64,000 bases of DNA from Pseudomonas sp. JAI120 (GTDB lineage: Bacteria; Pseudomonadota; Gammaproteobacteria; Pseudomonadales; Pseudomonadaceae): contig NZ_JACHCZ010000001.1 in assembly GCF_014207255.1 (NCBI RefSeq), positions 732,592-796,591 on the forward strand, written 5' to 3'. Made by a program: the position numbers and the translations under genes. Shown here one piece after another: positions 33,009 through 43,400 of this stretch. The notes under the pieces were generated by a model that was not told where the DNA came from, made no database searches, and saw only the letters and a list, made by a program, of their open reading frames with translations. Within the stretch, counting starts at the first letter, position 1, and every line of letters begins with the position of its first letter.

Positions 33009-34543
33009 ATGCCCACAGTGATTCCATCGACATCGCCATCATCGGCTCTGGCTTTGCCGGCCTGTGCATGGCCATCAAGCTCAAGGAAGCGGGGTTCACC
33101 CACTTTTTTATCGCCGAGCAGGCCGATACCCTCGGCGGCACCTGGCGGGACAACCATTACCCAGGTTGCGCCTGCGATGTGCAGTCCCATGTGTATTCGT
33201 TTTCCTTTGCGCCCAACCCGGACTGGACTCGGCAGTTCGCGCCGCAAGCAGAAATCCGCGCCTACCTGGAACACTGCGCTGCGCGCTTCGGGTTGGCGCC
33301 GTACCTGCGCTTCGGCATGGGTCTTGAGCGCGCGGTGTTCGACGACCAGCAACAGCGCTGGCAGTTGAACTTCAGCGATGGTCGCCAGGTAAGCGCGCGG
33401 GTGCTGATATCCGGGATGGGCGGGCTGTCGCGTCCGGCGTTGCCGGACATACCGGGGCTGGAGAACTTCAAGGGCAAGCGTTTCCACTCCCAGCAGTGGG
33501 ATCACGCGTACGCCTTGAAAGGCAAGCGCGTGGCGGTGATCGGCACCGGTGCCAGTGCCATTCAATTCGTGCCGCAGATCGCGCCGCAGGTGGCCCACCT
33601 GGACCTGTTCCAACGTACCCCGCCGTGGATCATGCCCAAGCCCGACCGAGCCATTTCGTCCTTCGAACGTTGGATGTTCAAGCACCTGCCTTTCACCCAG
33701 CGCCTGGTGCGCGCTGCCTTTTACTGGGCCCTGGAAGGCCGCGTGGTGGGCTTTTCCCTGCACCCGCGCCTGATGAAAATGGTACAGAAAATCGCCATAC
33801 GCCACCTGCACAAACAGGTGGCCCGCCCTTCCCTGCGCAAGGCCCTGACGCCGGACTACACCATCGGCTGCAAGCGCGTGCTGATCTCCAATGACTACTA
33901 CCCGGCGCTGTCGCGCAGCAATGTCGAGGTGGTCACCGAGCCGGTGCTGCGCATCGAAGCCGACGGCGTGATCACCGCCGACGGCCTCAAGCATCCGGCT
34001 GATTGCCTGATCTTCGGCACCGGCTTCCAGGCCACCGACCCGCTGCCCCGCGACTGCATCATCGGTCGCGACGGCGTGGACCTGATGGACACCTGGCGCG
34101 ACGGTGCACACGCCTATAAGGGCACCACAGTGCCGGGCTATCCCAACCTGTTTCTGATCATCGGGCCCAACACCGGCCTGGGCCATAACTCGATGATTCT
34201 GATGATCGAGGCGCAGGTGACCTACATCCTCGACGCGCTCAGGCAGATGCAGCGCCATCGCATCGCCACGGTGGACGTCAAACCGACAGTGGAACAGGCC
34301 TATAACCGTCAATTGCAAGACAAACTCAAGCGCACCATCTGGAACACCGGCGGTTGCCAGAGCTGGTACCTGGACCCACGTACCGGCAAGAACACCACCC
34401 TGTGGCCCGCTTCAACATGGCGCTTCAAGCGGGTCACCCGGCAGTTTTCACTCAAGGACTATGTGGTCGACCTGTTGCCCCTCAACACCCCGCTCCGTCC
34501 GGCAGCGGCGCCCCACTCCAGCGCAGAAGGCAGCCTCTCATGA
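33005..34543 (+). CDS. Flavin-containing monooxygenase, Baeyer-Villiger/AlmA-like
   Basis: A 512-residue FAD- and NADPH-dependent class B monooxygenase. GSGFAG (residues 14-19) binds FAD, GTGASA (180-185) binds NADPH, and FKGKRFHSQQWD (155-166) matches the BVMO/FMO fingerprint FxGxxxHxxxW with a short insertion. Members insert oxygen into ketones or hydroxylate long alkanes (AlmA). It is the first gene of an operon with an SDR (ATGA overlap) and a PF10118 protein. With the divergent esterase this is consistent with ketone-to-ester conversion, but no substrate can be told from sequence. Confidence 0.88.
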   Translation: MNAHSDSIDIAIIGSGFAGLCMAIKLKEAGFTHFFIAEQADTLGGTWRDNHYPGCACDVQSHVYSFSFAPNPDWTRQFAPQAEIRAYLEHCAARFGLAPYLRFGMGLERAVFDDQQQRWQLNFSDGRQVSARVLISGMGGLSRPALPDIPGLENFKGKRFHSQQWDHAYALKGKRVAVIGTGASAIQFVPQIAPQVAHLDLFQRTPPWIMPKPDRAISSFERWMFKHLPFTQRLVRAAFYWALEGRVVGFSLHPRLMKMVQKIAIRHLHKQVARPSLRKALTPDYTIGCKRVLISNDYYPALSRSNVEVVTEPVLRIEADGVITADGLKHPADCLIFGTGFQATDPLPRDCIIGRDGVDLMDTWRDGAHAYKGTTVPGYPNLFLIIGPNTGLGHNSMILMIEAQVTYILDALRQMQRHRIATVDVKPTVEQAYNRQLQDKLKRTIWNTGGCQSWYLDPRTGKNTTLWPASTWRFKRVTRQFSLKDYVVDLLPLNTPLRPAAAPHSSAEGSLS

Positions 34544-35430
34544 AGTCATTCAACGGCCGCGTGGCGGCGATTACCGGCGCGGCGTCCGGCATGGGCCGCG
34601 CATTGGCCCTGGCACTCGCGCGCGAAGGTTGCCACCTGGCACTGGCGGACAAAAACGCCCAGGGCCTGGAGCAAACTCTGGCACTGATCAAAACTTCAAC
34701 CCTGGCGCCGGTGACGATCACCACCCAGGTGCTGGATGTTGCCGACCGCCAGGCCATGGAGGCTTGGGCGGCGCGCTGCGTGGCCGAGCATGGCCAGGTC
34801 AACCTGGTGTTCAACAACGCAGGCGTGGCCCTGTCGAGTACCGTCGAAGGCGTGGACTACGCCGACCTGGAATGGATCGTCGGCATCAATTTCTGGGGCG
34901 TGGTCCATGGCACCAAGGCGTTCCTGCCACACCTCAAGGCCAGCGGCGAAGGCCATGTGATCAACACGTCCAGTGTATTCGGCCTGTTTGCCCAGCCTGG
35001 CATGAGCGGTTACAACGCGACCAAATTCGCCGTGCGCGGCTTTACCGAAGCCCTGCGCCAGGAGCTGGACCTGCAACGCTGCGGCGTCTCGGCCACCTGC
35101 GTACACCCCGGCGGCATTCGCACCGATATCTGTCGCAGCAGCCGCATCGACGCGAACATGACCGGCTTCCTGATCCACAGCGAACAGCAGGCCCGTGCCG
35201 ACTTCGAAAAACTCTTCATCACCGACGCCGACCAGGCCGCCAAGGTGATCCTGCAAGGCGTACGCAAAAACAAACGTCGTGTGCTGATTGGCCGCGACGC
35301 GTATTTCCTCGACCTGCTCGCCCGTTGCCTGCCGGCGGCCTATCAAGCGCTGGTGGTGCTCGCCAGCAAGCGCATGGCCCCCAAGCAACGCAGGCCAGTG
35401 TTTGAAACCAACGACGAGCCCCGTCTCTGA
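34540..35430 (+). CDS. Short-chain dehydrogenase/reductase (classical SDR)
   Basis: A 296-residue protein from MKSFNGRVAAITGAASGMGR; the ATG overlaps the monooxygenase stop (ATGA), so a longer upstream reading is unlikely. The dinucleotide motif TGAASGMG (12-19), NNAG (92-95), the serine pair near 144-145 and YNATK (Tyr158, Lys162) are the classical SDR tetrad. It would oxidise a secondary alcohol to a ketone or the reverse. The position between the BVMO and the PF10118 protein fits a role in preparing the ketone for the monooxygenase. Confidence 0.9.
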   Translation: MKSFNGRVAAITGAASGMGRALALALAREGCHLALADKNAQGLEQTLALIKTSTLAPVTITTQVLDVADRQAMEAWAARCVAEHGQVNLVFNNAGVALSSTVEGVDYADLEWIVGINFWGVVHGTKAFLPHLKASGEGHVINTSSVFGLFAQPGMSGYNATKFAVRGFTEALRQELDLQRCGVSATCVHPGGIRTDICRSSRIDANMTGFLIHSEQQARADFEKLFITDADQAAKVILQGVRKNKRRVLIGRDAYFLDLLARCLPAAYQALVVLASKRMAPKQRRPVFETNDEPRL

Positions 35431-35445
35431 ACAGGAGCACGAATT

Positions 35446-36279
35446 ATGTTGCCGATCCGCCGCGACCTCCATTTTGCCCTGCCCGCCGAGCGCATCACCG
35501 ACTGGCACGAACAGGGTCCGTTCATCACGCATTTCTTCAATGCCTTGTCGCTGCTGTTCCCCCAGGGCGAGCTGTTTTTCATGGACAGCGTGCGCCACTA
35601 CCGCCAACGCATCGACGACCCGGAGCTAAAGAAACAGATCCAGGGATTTATCGGCCAGGAGGCCATGCACAGCCGCGAACATGTGGCCTACAACGACCTG
35701 ATGCAAGCAGCCGGACTTCCGGCGCACACCCTGGACCGTCGGCTGAAGTTCATCCTCGATCTGCAGAAGAAACACTTCGCGCCGTCGTTCAACCTGGCGA
35801 TCACCATTGCCCTTGAGCACTACACGGCGATGCTCGCGGAGATCCTGCTGAGCGATCCGTCACGCTTTGGCGATTCGCTCAAGGGTTACCAACAGATGTG
35901 GTATTGGCACGCCCTGGAAGAAACCGAACACAAAGCCGTGGCATTTGATGTGTGGAATACGGTGATCGAGCCTGGGCCCAAACGCTACCTGCTGCGCACG
36001 GGCGCCATGCTCACCACCACAGTGTTTTTTTGGCTGGTGGTGCTGGATTTTCATGTGCGCCTGTTGATTGCCGACCGCAAGGCGGGTGGGCACCTCAAAG
36101 GCTTCTGGCGCATGTTGAAATTTCTTTATGGTTCCAAAGGAGTTTTCCCACGCATGCTGCGGCCGTGGTTGCACTACTTCAAACCCGGCTTTCACCCCTG
36201 GGATCACGACAACCGTGCACGCCTGACAGGTATCGATAGCTTGGTCGAGGAGATCGAACAGACCCAGCGCGGCTACTAG
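35446..36279 (+). CDS. PF10118-type predicted metal-dependent hydrolase (ferritin-like)
   Basis: A 277-residue protein with CAGGAGCACGAATT before the ATG, like the leader of the operon. It belongs to the family called predicted metal-dependent hydrolase. Conserved E/H clusters lie at QEAMHSREH (71-79), LEHYTAMLAE (123-132) and WHALEETEHK (154-163), a spacing reminiscent of diiron four-helix-bundle enzymes. One or two hydrophobic helices follow (ITIALEH..., LLRTGAMLTTTVFFWLVVLDF near 180-200). The real activity is unknown; co-location with BVMO and SDR suggests a part in ketone/alkane oxidation. The stop overlaps that of the convergent EAL gene. Confidence 0.75.
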   Translation: MLPIRRDLHFALPAERITDWHEQGPFITHFFNALSLLFPQGELFFMDSVRHYRQRIDDPELKKQIQGFIGQEAMHSREHVAYNDLMQAAGLPAHTLDRRLKFILDLQKKHFAPSFNLAITIALEHYTAMLAEILLSDPSRFGDSLKGYQQMWYWHALEETEHKAVAFDVWNTVIEPGPKRYLLRTGAMLTTTVFFWLVVLDFHVRLLIADRKAGGHLKGFWRMLKFLYGSKGVFPRMLRPWLHYFKPGFHPWDHDNRARLTGIDSLVEEIEQTQRGY

Positions 36280-38351
36280 ACCTGCGCCATGGCCGCACGC
36301 TCGCGCACAAAACCTTCCAACTGATCGCCCGGCAGCGCCTTGCTGAAATACCAGCCCTGAATGATCAGCTCGGCGCCGGTGTTCAAGAAGGCCAACTGCT
36401 CGGCGGTCTCCACGCCCTCCACCACCACGCCCAGGTTCAGCGCTTCGCAGAAACGCAGCATGCCAGTCAGGACCTGGGCGCCCTTGGGATCGTGCTGCGC
36501 CACCACGAAACTGCGATCGATCTTGATGAAGTCCACCGGGAACTGGTGCAGGTAACTCAAGGCCGAAAACCCGGTGCCGAAATCATCGATATAGACCTTG
36601 GCGCCGATGGCCTGCAATTTCTGGATATTCTGCCGCGTGGCCGGGATGTCACTGACCAGCGCGTCTTCGGTGATCTCCACCGACACCTGGCCATGGGCCT
36701 GGGCGAGGATCTCCACCAGGCGTTCGCCGTGGGCGGCGTCGGTCAGGGTGGCGCTGGAGATATTGATGGTCATCGGCAGAGCAAAGCCGAGCTTCTGCCA
36801 TTTCTGGTACTGGCGAATCGCCTGGGATGCCACCCACACATCCACGTCCGGCATCAACCGAGCCTGGGCCAGCCACTGCAGGAACTCCCACGGTGAATGC
36901 ACCGTGCCCTGCGCATCGCGGGCGCGCATCAGCGCTTCGCAGCCCGTACACAGGCCGGTGCGGGTCGAGACCTGCGGCTGGTATTCAAGATAGAACTCAT
37001 AATCGCTGATCTGCTGGATGCGGCTCAGTTCATTGGCCTGGCGCGCCACGGTCTTGTGGGAGGCCAGGACCGGGTCCAGTTCGCGCAGCCGGCCTTTTTC
37101 TTCCAGGCCGCGGAAGGTCATATCCAGAGACTTGAGGTACACCGTGCCACCTTCGGCCACCTGGCGATGAATCGCGCGCACATAGGGTGCGTACACCAGC
37201 GTGCCCAAGCCCAATAACGCCAGTTGCAGCGCTACCGCCGCCAGGTCGCCGTGGGTACTGAGGTAGGCATTAAGCAGTACCGGCGCAGTGAACGGTACAC
37301 TGGCTACCGCCGGCGACACCCACCCCATCTGCACCACCGTCAACGCCACCATGGCGTTGACGGCGGGCACTAACAGAAACGGTATGAACAAGCGCGGGTT
37401 GAGAATGATCGGCAAGCCGAACAGCAGCACCTCGCTGACGTTGAATAGCGAGAGCGGCAAACTCGCCACCGCCAGCAGACGCATGGACTGGCTCTTGGAA
37501 AACAGCAGGATCGCCAGCAGCAGGCACAACGCACCGCCCGAGCCGCCGATAAAAGCAAAGCTGCCCAGCAGGCCGCTGTTCAACACATACCTGATCGGCT
37601 CGCCCGCCGCCGACGCCGCGTTATTGAGCACCACGGCTTGGTCCAGCACATCAAACAGTGGTTGCATGGCGTAGACGCCGTGGATCCCGAAAAACCACAG
37701 CAATGAGTTCATCAGGGTCACGAACAAACCGCTGCCATAGGGCGACTCCAGAGCATCCAGCACCTGAGGCCCCTGGAGCTGCGCCACAGACGGAACCTGC
37801 AACAGCGAGGACAGCACCACCACCAGCAACAGGGCCGTGATGAGGCCTGGCACCACCATATTGATCGTGCCCCTGAGGTTGTGCCCCACCAGGTCCTCGT
37901 TGACCAGGCGGGTCCAACGGAAACGGTGCAGCCAGGCAATGGCCGGCACATTGAGCAACGGCGAGGCGATAGCAATGAACAGTACGAACGTCGCCGAGGC
38001 TCGGGGGTATTCGCGCAGTATGAACGTCGCCACCACCACATGGGCCAGGCACAGGAATGCCACCGGCAACTGTGGCAGGCGGTGCTGGATAGCCAGCATG
38101 TAACCGATGGAGGCGGCAACCAGCAGCGGGATCACTGAGCTGATCTGGTTGTGCAACCCGGCCAGGAATGTCACTACCTGTGGGTCGAAGCCCAGCACTC
38201 GGGCGCATTCGGACAGGATCAGAAACCCTGCCGACACCAGCAGGCACGGCAGGATCCACAGCAGCCCTTCACGGATGGCACGCAACGACTCGGTGCTGGC
38301 CAAAGCCGCCAGGCGCTGAGTAAGGAAAAGTTTGAATAGCGTTTGCGCCAT
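36276..38351 (-). CDS. PTS EIIC-like membrane domain fused to EAL c-di-GMP phosphodiesterase
   Basis: A 691-residue protein. Residues about 10-400 are hydrophobic and resemble PTS EIIC sugar permeases of the cellobiose/lactose type (LLWILPCLLVSAGFLI, AFIGGSGGALCLLLAILL, FNVSEVLLFGLPIILNP). The C-terminus (about 440-690) is a complete EAL domain with CEALMR, NISS, EITED, DDFGTGFSAL, DFIKIDRSF and EGVET, the residues needed for Mg and catalysis. No EIIA or EIIB domain is visible. It probably senses or transports a sugar and lowers c-di-GMP. It is a single gene that ends convergently with the PF10118 gene. Confidence 0.9.
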   Translation of the reverse strand: MAQTLFKLFLTQRLAALASTESLRAIREGLLWILPCLLVSAGFLILSECARVLGFDPQVVTFLAGLHNQISSVIPLLVAASIGYMLAIQHRLPQLPVAFLCLAHVVVATFILREYPRASATFVLFIAIASPLLNVPAIAWLHRFRWTRLVNEDLVGHNLRGTINMVVPGLITALLLVVVLSSLLQVPSVAQLQGPQVLDALESPYGSGLFVTLMNSLLWFFGIHGVYAMQPLFDVLDQAVVLNNAASAAGEPIRYVLNSGLLGSFAFIGGSGGALCLLLAILLFSKSQSMRLLAVASLPLSLFNVSEVLLFGLPIILNPRLFIPFLLVPAVNAMVALTVVQMGWVSPAVASVPFTAPVLLNAYLSTHGDLAAVALQLALLGLGTLVYAPYVRAIHRQVAEGGTVYLKSLDMTFRGLEEKGRLRELDPVLASHKTVARQANELSRIQQISDYEFYLEYQPQVSTRTGLCTGCEALMRARDAQGTVHSPWEFLQWLAQARLMPDVDVWVASQAIRQYQKWQKLGFALPMTINISSATLTDAAHGERLVEILAQAHGQVSVEITEDALVSDIPATRQNIQKLQAIGAKVYIDDFGTGFSALSYLHQFPVDFIKIDRSFVVAQHDPKGAQVLTGMLRFCEALNLGVVVEGVETAEQLAFLNTGAELIIQGWYFSKALPGDQLEGFVRERAAMAQV

Positions 38352-38558
38352 GCCCCATCCCTCTGCCCATCGCTCTCTGCCCCCAGGGGCAGGCCCAAAA
38401 CCCCTGTAACGCTACACGCCCTGATGCCGTGAGCGAAAGACTTTTGCCACACTACCGGTCATTATTCCAAATCAATTTAGGCCCTTGTGGACGATTGGCG
38501 CCCCGACGCCGAGAACATGCCGAGGGCCCCGATACCGTTCCCTTTCAGGAGTTAACCT

Positions 38559-38888
38559 TTGACACCACCTGGCGATAACCACCAACGCGCCCTGGATAGA
38601 TTCCTGAGCGAACATCCGGGCGTAGCCCTTGAACTCAACACCCTTAACCCGCTTGCCGCCCAAGCCAAGGGCGAAACCCTCGCACAGTACCGCGATGAAC
38701 GCCTGCATGAAGCCTTCGAGGCTGAAGCCGAGCGCCAGGGCCTGTTTGCCTGGGAATTGACCCTCAAGCTGACTGCGGACTCCCGCGAAGCCTTTGAGGC
38801 CCAGCGTCTTGAAGTGCACAAGGAAGTGGCGCAGATGGCCGGCCTGAGCTGGGCCGAGTACTGTCAATTGCATGACTTACCCGGCTGA
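38559..38888 (+). CDS. DUF6388 family protein
   Basis: A 109-residue acidic, helical protein starting at TTG, with TTTCAGGAG nine bases upstream. It resembles the small Pseudomonas family DUF6388 (ALDRFLSEHPGVALELNT... and EVAQMAGLSWAEYCQLHDL). There is no signal peptide and no known role. Its last 25 bp overlap, convergently, the end of the Ser/Thr kinase gene. Confidence 0.7.
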   Translation: MTPPGDNHQRALDRFLSEHPGVALELNTLNPLAAQAKGETLAQYRDERLHEAFEAEAERQGLFAWELTLKLTADSREAFEAQRLEVHKEVAQMAGLSWAEYCQLHDLPG

Positions 38889-39736
38889 ACCCGCAACGGC
38901 AGGTACCAGTGCCGCCTGCCATCCAGCGCCTCGCGCAACTCGGCGACGGAAACGCTGCGCCGCTGCGGATCCATGGCCAACGCTGAGTGCAGCGCCGACC
39001 AGCAATGCCTGGGCAATCGGCGCGGCCGCGGCAGTGGTCGATCGGGCTGGCGCTCGCCCAGGCGCTCGCCCTGGGCCAACTCATAGATCACGCAGGCCGC
39101 GCCATACAAATCGGCGCCGGCTGACAAGCCCCCACCCGCCATCAGTTCCGGCGCTGCATACGCGGGCGTCCAGGCGTTCAAACGGCTGCGGTTCAAGCCC
39201 GGCAGCCCGGCTGTCTGCTGCATTTTCGACCGGCCCAGGCCGAAATCGAACAAACGCAGTCCCTGCTCACCCATCATGATATTGGCGGGCTTCACATCGC
39301 CATGGAGAATGCCCTGCTGGTGGGTGTACGCCAGCGCGTCCAGCAGTTGCAAGGCGATGGGCTGCAGCTCCTGCCAGGGCACTCCTTGTGGACACTCCAC
39401 CAGCAGCCGATCCAGGGTCATGCCGTGCAGCAACTCCATGGTGAAGAATGCCACCTGGTGCAGCGTGTCGACTTCGAAGGAAAACACCCTCACCACATGG
39501 TCATGCCGCAAGCGGCGTGTGAGGGCGAACTCGCTGTACAGCAGCACATGGGCGTCAGGGCACGCGGAAAATGTTTCGTCCAAGCGTTTCAGGGCCACGC
39601 TGGAGGCGGGCTCACCGAACGCCTCATGCAGCAGGTCCCGGGCGCGATAGACCACCCCCATGCCGCCTGTGCCCAGCTTGCGCTCAAGCTGATAGCGCCC
39701 GGCAAGCAAGTTCGGCGGGCTTGCCTCCTCGCTCAT
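38864..39736 (-). CDS. T6SS-associated serine/threonine protein kinase (Stk1-like)
   Basis: A 290-residue kinase domain protein without a visible membrane segment or sensor domain. The glycine loop is KLGTGGMGVVYRARD, the lysine lies in VALKRLDE, the catalytic loop is LHGDVKPANIMM (HGD in place of HRD), and LFDFGLG supplies the metal-binding DFG. Last gene of the T6SS operon; its ATG overlaps the phosphatase stop by 4 bp. In the P. aeruginosa H2-type cluster a phosphatase/kinase pair ends the operon in the same way, probably regulating FHA-domain assembly. Confidence 0.88.
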   Translation of the reverse strand: MSEEASPPNLLAGRYQLERKLGTGGMGVVYRARDLLHEAFGEPASSVALKRLDETFSACPDAHVLLYSEFALTRRLRHDHVVRVFSFEVDTLHQVAFFTMELLHGMTLDRLLVECPQGVPWQELQPIALQLLDALAYTHQQGILHGDVKPANIMMGEQGLRLFDFGLGRSKMQQTAGLPGLNRSRLNAWTPAYAAPELMAGGGLSAGADLYGAACVIYELAQGERLGERQPDRPLPRPRRLPRHCWSALHSALAMDPQRRSVSVAELREALDGRRHWYLPLRVQPGKSCN

Positions 39737-40461
39737 GGCTGGATCACGACGGCCGTAAGGTCATCCCGCGCCGGCCCACGCAACACGTCGCTGAACAATC
39801 GATCCACCACACGCCATGGCGTGCCTACGCTCATGGCGCCACCCAGTTCGCCAAGGCTGAGCCCCTGGTACAGGCCGTCGCTGCACAACAAAAATACATC
39901 CCCAGGCTGGGTACTGAGTTCCAGTACCTCCAGGCTCAGCGCCTGTCGGGCGCCGATCGCACGGGTCAAGGCCCTGGCGCCCGGATAGACCTGGGCTTGT
40001 TCCAGGCTCAACTGCTGCGTATCCATCAGTTGCTGCAACACGGTATGGTCACGGGACAGCTGGTACAGCCGCTGCCCGCGCCACAGGTAGCAACGGCTGT
40101 CGCCCACCCAAATGCAGGCCGCACGCTGGTCTTCGAGCAACAGTGCAACCACGGTACTGCCCATGATGCCTGCCAGGCCGTCGACCGGCGCAATCGGCGC
40201 CTGCCCCAGTTGGCTGTCGAGCCCGCGCAGGCAGCGCCGGACTGCCTCGACACGCTGATCAAAACTGTCCTGATCTGGCAGCGCGGCAAGACTGCTGATT
40301 ACCCATTGACTGGCCACATCCCCGGCCTGGTGGCCCCCCATTCCATCGGCGACCGCCCAACACCCACGCTGTGGGCAATCGAGGAACGCGTCCTCGTTGC
40401 GCGAACGCAACTTGCCTTGAACCGTGCGCCCGGCGCTTCGCCAGGTGTGCGCCGGGTTCAC
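39733..40461 (-). CDS. T6SS-associated PP2C-type Ser/Thr phosphatase (Stp1-like)
   Basis: A PP2C protein of about 242 residues. SRNEDAFLD, ADGMGGHQAGD, SGDSRCYLWR-type and SDGLYQGLSLGE contain the metal-binding aspartates. I place the start at GTG (40461), overlapping the tssM stop as GTGA, with CGGAG well placed; an ATG 30 bp upstream inside tssM is the alternative. It would reverse phosphorylation by the next gene's kinase. Order tssM-phosphatase-kinase matches the H2-T6SS plan. Confidence 0.88.
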   Translation of the reverse strand: MNPAHTWRSAGRTVQGKLRSRNEDAFLDCPQRGCWAVADGMGGHQAGDVASQWVISSLAALPDQDSFDQRVEAVRRCLRGLDSQLGQAPIAPVDGLAGIMGSTVVALLLEDQRAACIWVGDSRCYLWRGQRLYQLSRDHTVLQQLMDTQQLSLEQAQVYPGARALTRAIGARQALSLEVLELSTQPGDVFLLCSDGLYQGLSLGELGGAMSVGTPWRVVDRLFSDVLRGPARDDLTAVVIQP

Positions 40462-43400
40462 AGTTGCTCCGGCAGGCGGAAGGTGCGCCATGCCGCCATC
40501 TGGAACGGGCTCGGGTTGCGCTGGCTGGTCAGCAGGTAATTGGCGCGCAGGCCGGCCAGATCGGCCTTGAGAATGTGCGCATCCCTGCCATTTGCCGGCT
40601 CACTCTGCAACAGGTCGAAGAAGCGGAACAACGACCACTCGCCACTGTTTTTTTCGATCCCCAGCGGTCGCTCCGTACCCCGTTCCAGCACCAGGCTGCT
40701 GCGACTGCCTGGCGCCTCGCCTGGCCAGTGGAAGGCCATAGGCACAATCGGCCCATGACGGTATTCCAGTTGTTGGTCACCCACCCGCAGGATCGCCCGG
40801 CTGACGGCTTGATCGAGACTGTAGGGCGCCAAGGTGAATCGAACGGCCCACTCACCCTGCTCCTCGGTGAAAAAACCTTGCCGAATCATCTGGGCCCTGG
40901 CCAGTTGGTCCAACAGCGAGCGCGATATCGGCACGCTGCGACCGTCCAGGCCCCGCAGTCGATACCGGTTGCCATCAACGCTGACAAAAGGCCGCAGGTA
41001 CGTTTCATAAAAGCGTGCCATAGCACCTCGGGGTTTGAAAAATGCCTGGAAATCGCCCAGGGCAACGTCACTGGTGGCATGCGCATTGAACGGGTAGCGA
41101 CGCTGGATGGCCTTGGCGTAAAAACCATAGAGCTCGCTTTGGTAACGCTGGTTCACGTAGACATAGGTGCCATCGAGCAGATGACGCCAGACGTGGTCGG
41201 CAATGTCTTCGAGCCAGCCCTTGAGCGGGAGCGGCAAGCGTGCGGCGGCATTACGCAGGTTGGCCAGAAGAGGCTGCTGCCCTTCCATGCGCTGCTTGAC
41301 CAAGGTGAACGCTGCCTGCTCCGGGGAACTCTCCCGGCTCAGCGACGACAATTGCAGGTGTAATTCGTCGAGCAGCCGAAATGCCTGTGTCAATTCAGCC
41401 CCCGGGTTCTGCTCTTCATCGAGTAGCTGGTGCAGCGGTTCGAAGCGGCGCTGCAACGCACGCCGGGCCGTGTCAGGCAGTAGTTGGCCCTGCAACGGTT
41501 TGACCATCGCACCGGACACCGCGGCACTTAACTCACCGGCCTGCTGGCTCAGCGCCTCGACCCGATCGTGGGCCGGTAACAGTCGAGTGTTTTCGCGAAC
41601 CTGCTGCAACAGGCGTACCAACGCCGACTGGGCGGATATCAGGCTCGCCAACTGCTCGGCGCTGTGCCGCAGATTGTCATTTTCCTGCAGGCGGACACGA
41701 CCGAGAGCCTGACGCCAGGCATCGGCGTACTCACTCAAATAACGCTGTTCCAGGGCCTGCAGCAACCGGCGCATATCCACGGCGCTGAGGTCGGTACCTT
41801 CCCCAAGCACCCAGTTATCCTGGGCAATGGCATTGACCAGCGCAGGGCCCTGCTTTTCGAAATACTGCTGGTACCTTTTGGTGTAGAAGCCGGGTATGGG
41901 CGGTTCAAGGTTGGCGAACACGCCGCCATCGGCCAGTCGCAGAGGCTCCAGGCTGCGGGCTTGTTCGCGCAGCGCGCGGTAGACCACCTCTGCCAGCGAC
42001 TCGCCGCGTAATGCCTGGCGGGCCTGGGCTACCAGTGCATCGTTCAACGGGGCTGCGAACGGTTGCTCCAGCAACCGCCCGAGGTGTTCGTTCAAACGCT
42101 TCTGCATCGAGGTATCCCCCGCATAACGGGCAGACCAATGGCCTGCCATGTACGCCGCCAACCACGCGTTATCACGCCGTTCGCGCAGGTTGAGCATCAG
42201 GTACGCCCGCAAGCTGTCCAGCAACCGCTCGCGCTCGCCAAGGCTGGCCTGCACCTGTTCTTCGAGCAGGGTTGCCACGTGCGGCAGCAACTGATGGCGC
42301 AAGCTCTCGTCATAGGCATTAGTCAATAACGGACGACTCACCTGCCCTTGATACAAGCCGGCTCGATCGACCCAGCGGACCTCGGTGACGGGTGGAAACA
42401 CCCGTGTCGCTGCCAGACGACTGTCCAGCAGCGCCAGCAATACCCGGCTCTCGTCCGCATCAGGTTGAGCAGGCGCAGGCATGTTCAGCGCCTGCAACTG
42501 CACCAGACGCTGATGATTGAACGAATAACTGTGCCCCCATAACCACCCCGCCATACCGATGACCAGCGCCGTAGCCAGCGCCAGCCCCCCTTGGCGTCGA
42601 TGCAGGCGCCGCCGCTCGGGGGTATGCAGCCCGGCAAGATCGGCCTCGGCGAAAATCACCCGGCGGAACAAGCCCTGGACAAACTGCGAGCGCGTATCGC
42701 CCACGTTCGCACACGTCAGGTAGAACCCTCGCAGGCCATTGATGCGCTGATAGCGCGGGGCGGAAAACGCCGTCTCGACAAACAGGCCCAAGCGGTCGCC
42801 CAGGCGTGCGACCTGCCGAGGAAAATCCAGCATACGACCGCGGCGCTCGCCGCTGCGCTCCTGATGCAAGCGTGGGATCAGCTCCGCCCCCAGGCGTTGC
42901 AGCAGCGCCTCGAAGGCCTCGCGCACCTGAGCAATGTCAGTTCCGGTCTTGCCCGCCACCAGGTGCCCGCCCAATATGTCTTCCGTGCCGTCGCCCTGCT
43001 GCGCATCAAAGAACTCGGCGAACCCTGGCAAACAGTCGGCCCGGGTCAACACCAGATAAACCGGCACATCTACATGCAGCGTCTGCTGGATGTCCTGCAA
43101 GCGGGTATGGACATGACGCGCATGGAGTTCCAGGTCGTGCTCATTGCCCCCCCAAAGCGTGTCCACCGACAACGTCACTACAACACCGTTGAGCGGGCGA
43201 GCCCGGCGGCGCGACCTGAGCAGACCGAGCAGCGTCGACCATCCCGCCGCATCCACCGTACGGTCAGGCTGGTCCAGGTAGCGCCCGGCAGTCTCCAGCA
43301 GCACGGCGTCATCGGCGAAGTACCAGTCGCAGTAGGCCGTTGTACCCGGGGTTGGCGACTCGGCCCGATCGAGTGGAAACTGCAATCCATTGGCGGCCAG

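Noticed and set aside
38377..38392. CTGCCCC/GGGGCAG palindrome upstream of the EIIC-EAL gene
   Set aside because: Loop of only two bases and no T-tract; too weak to call a terminator or operator.
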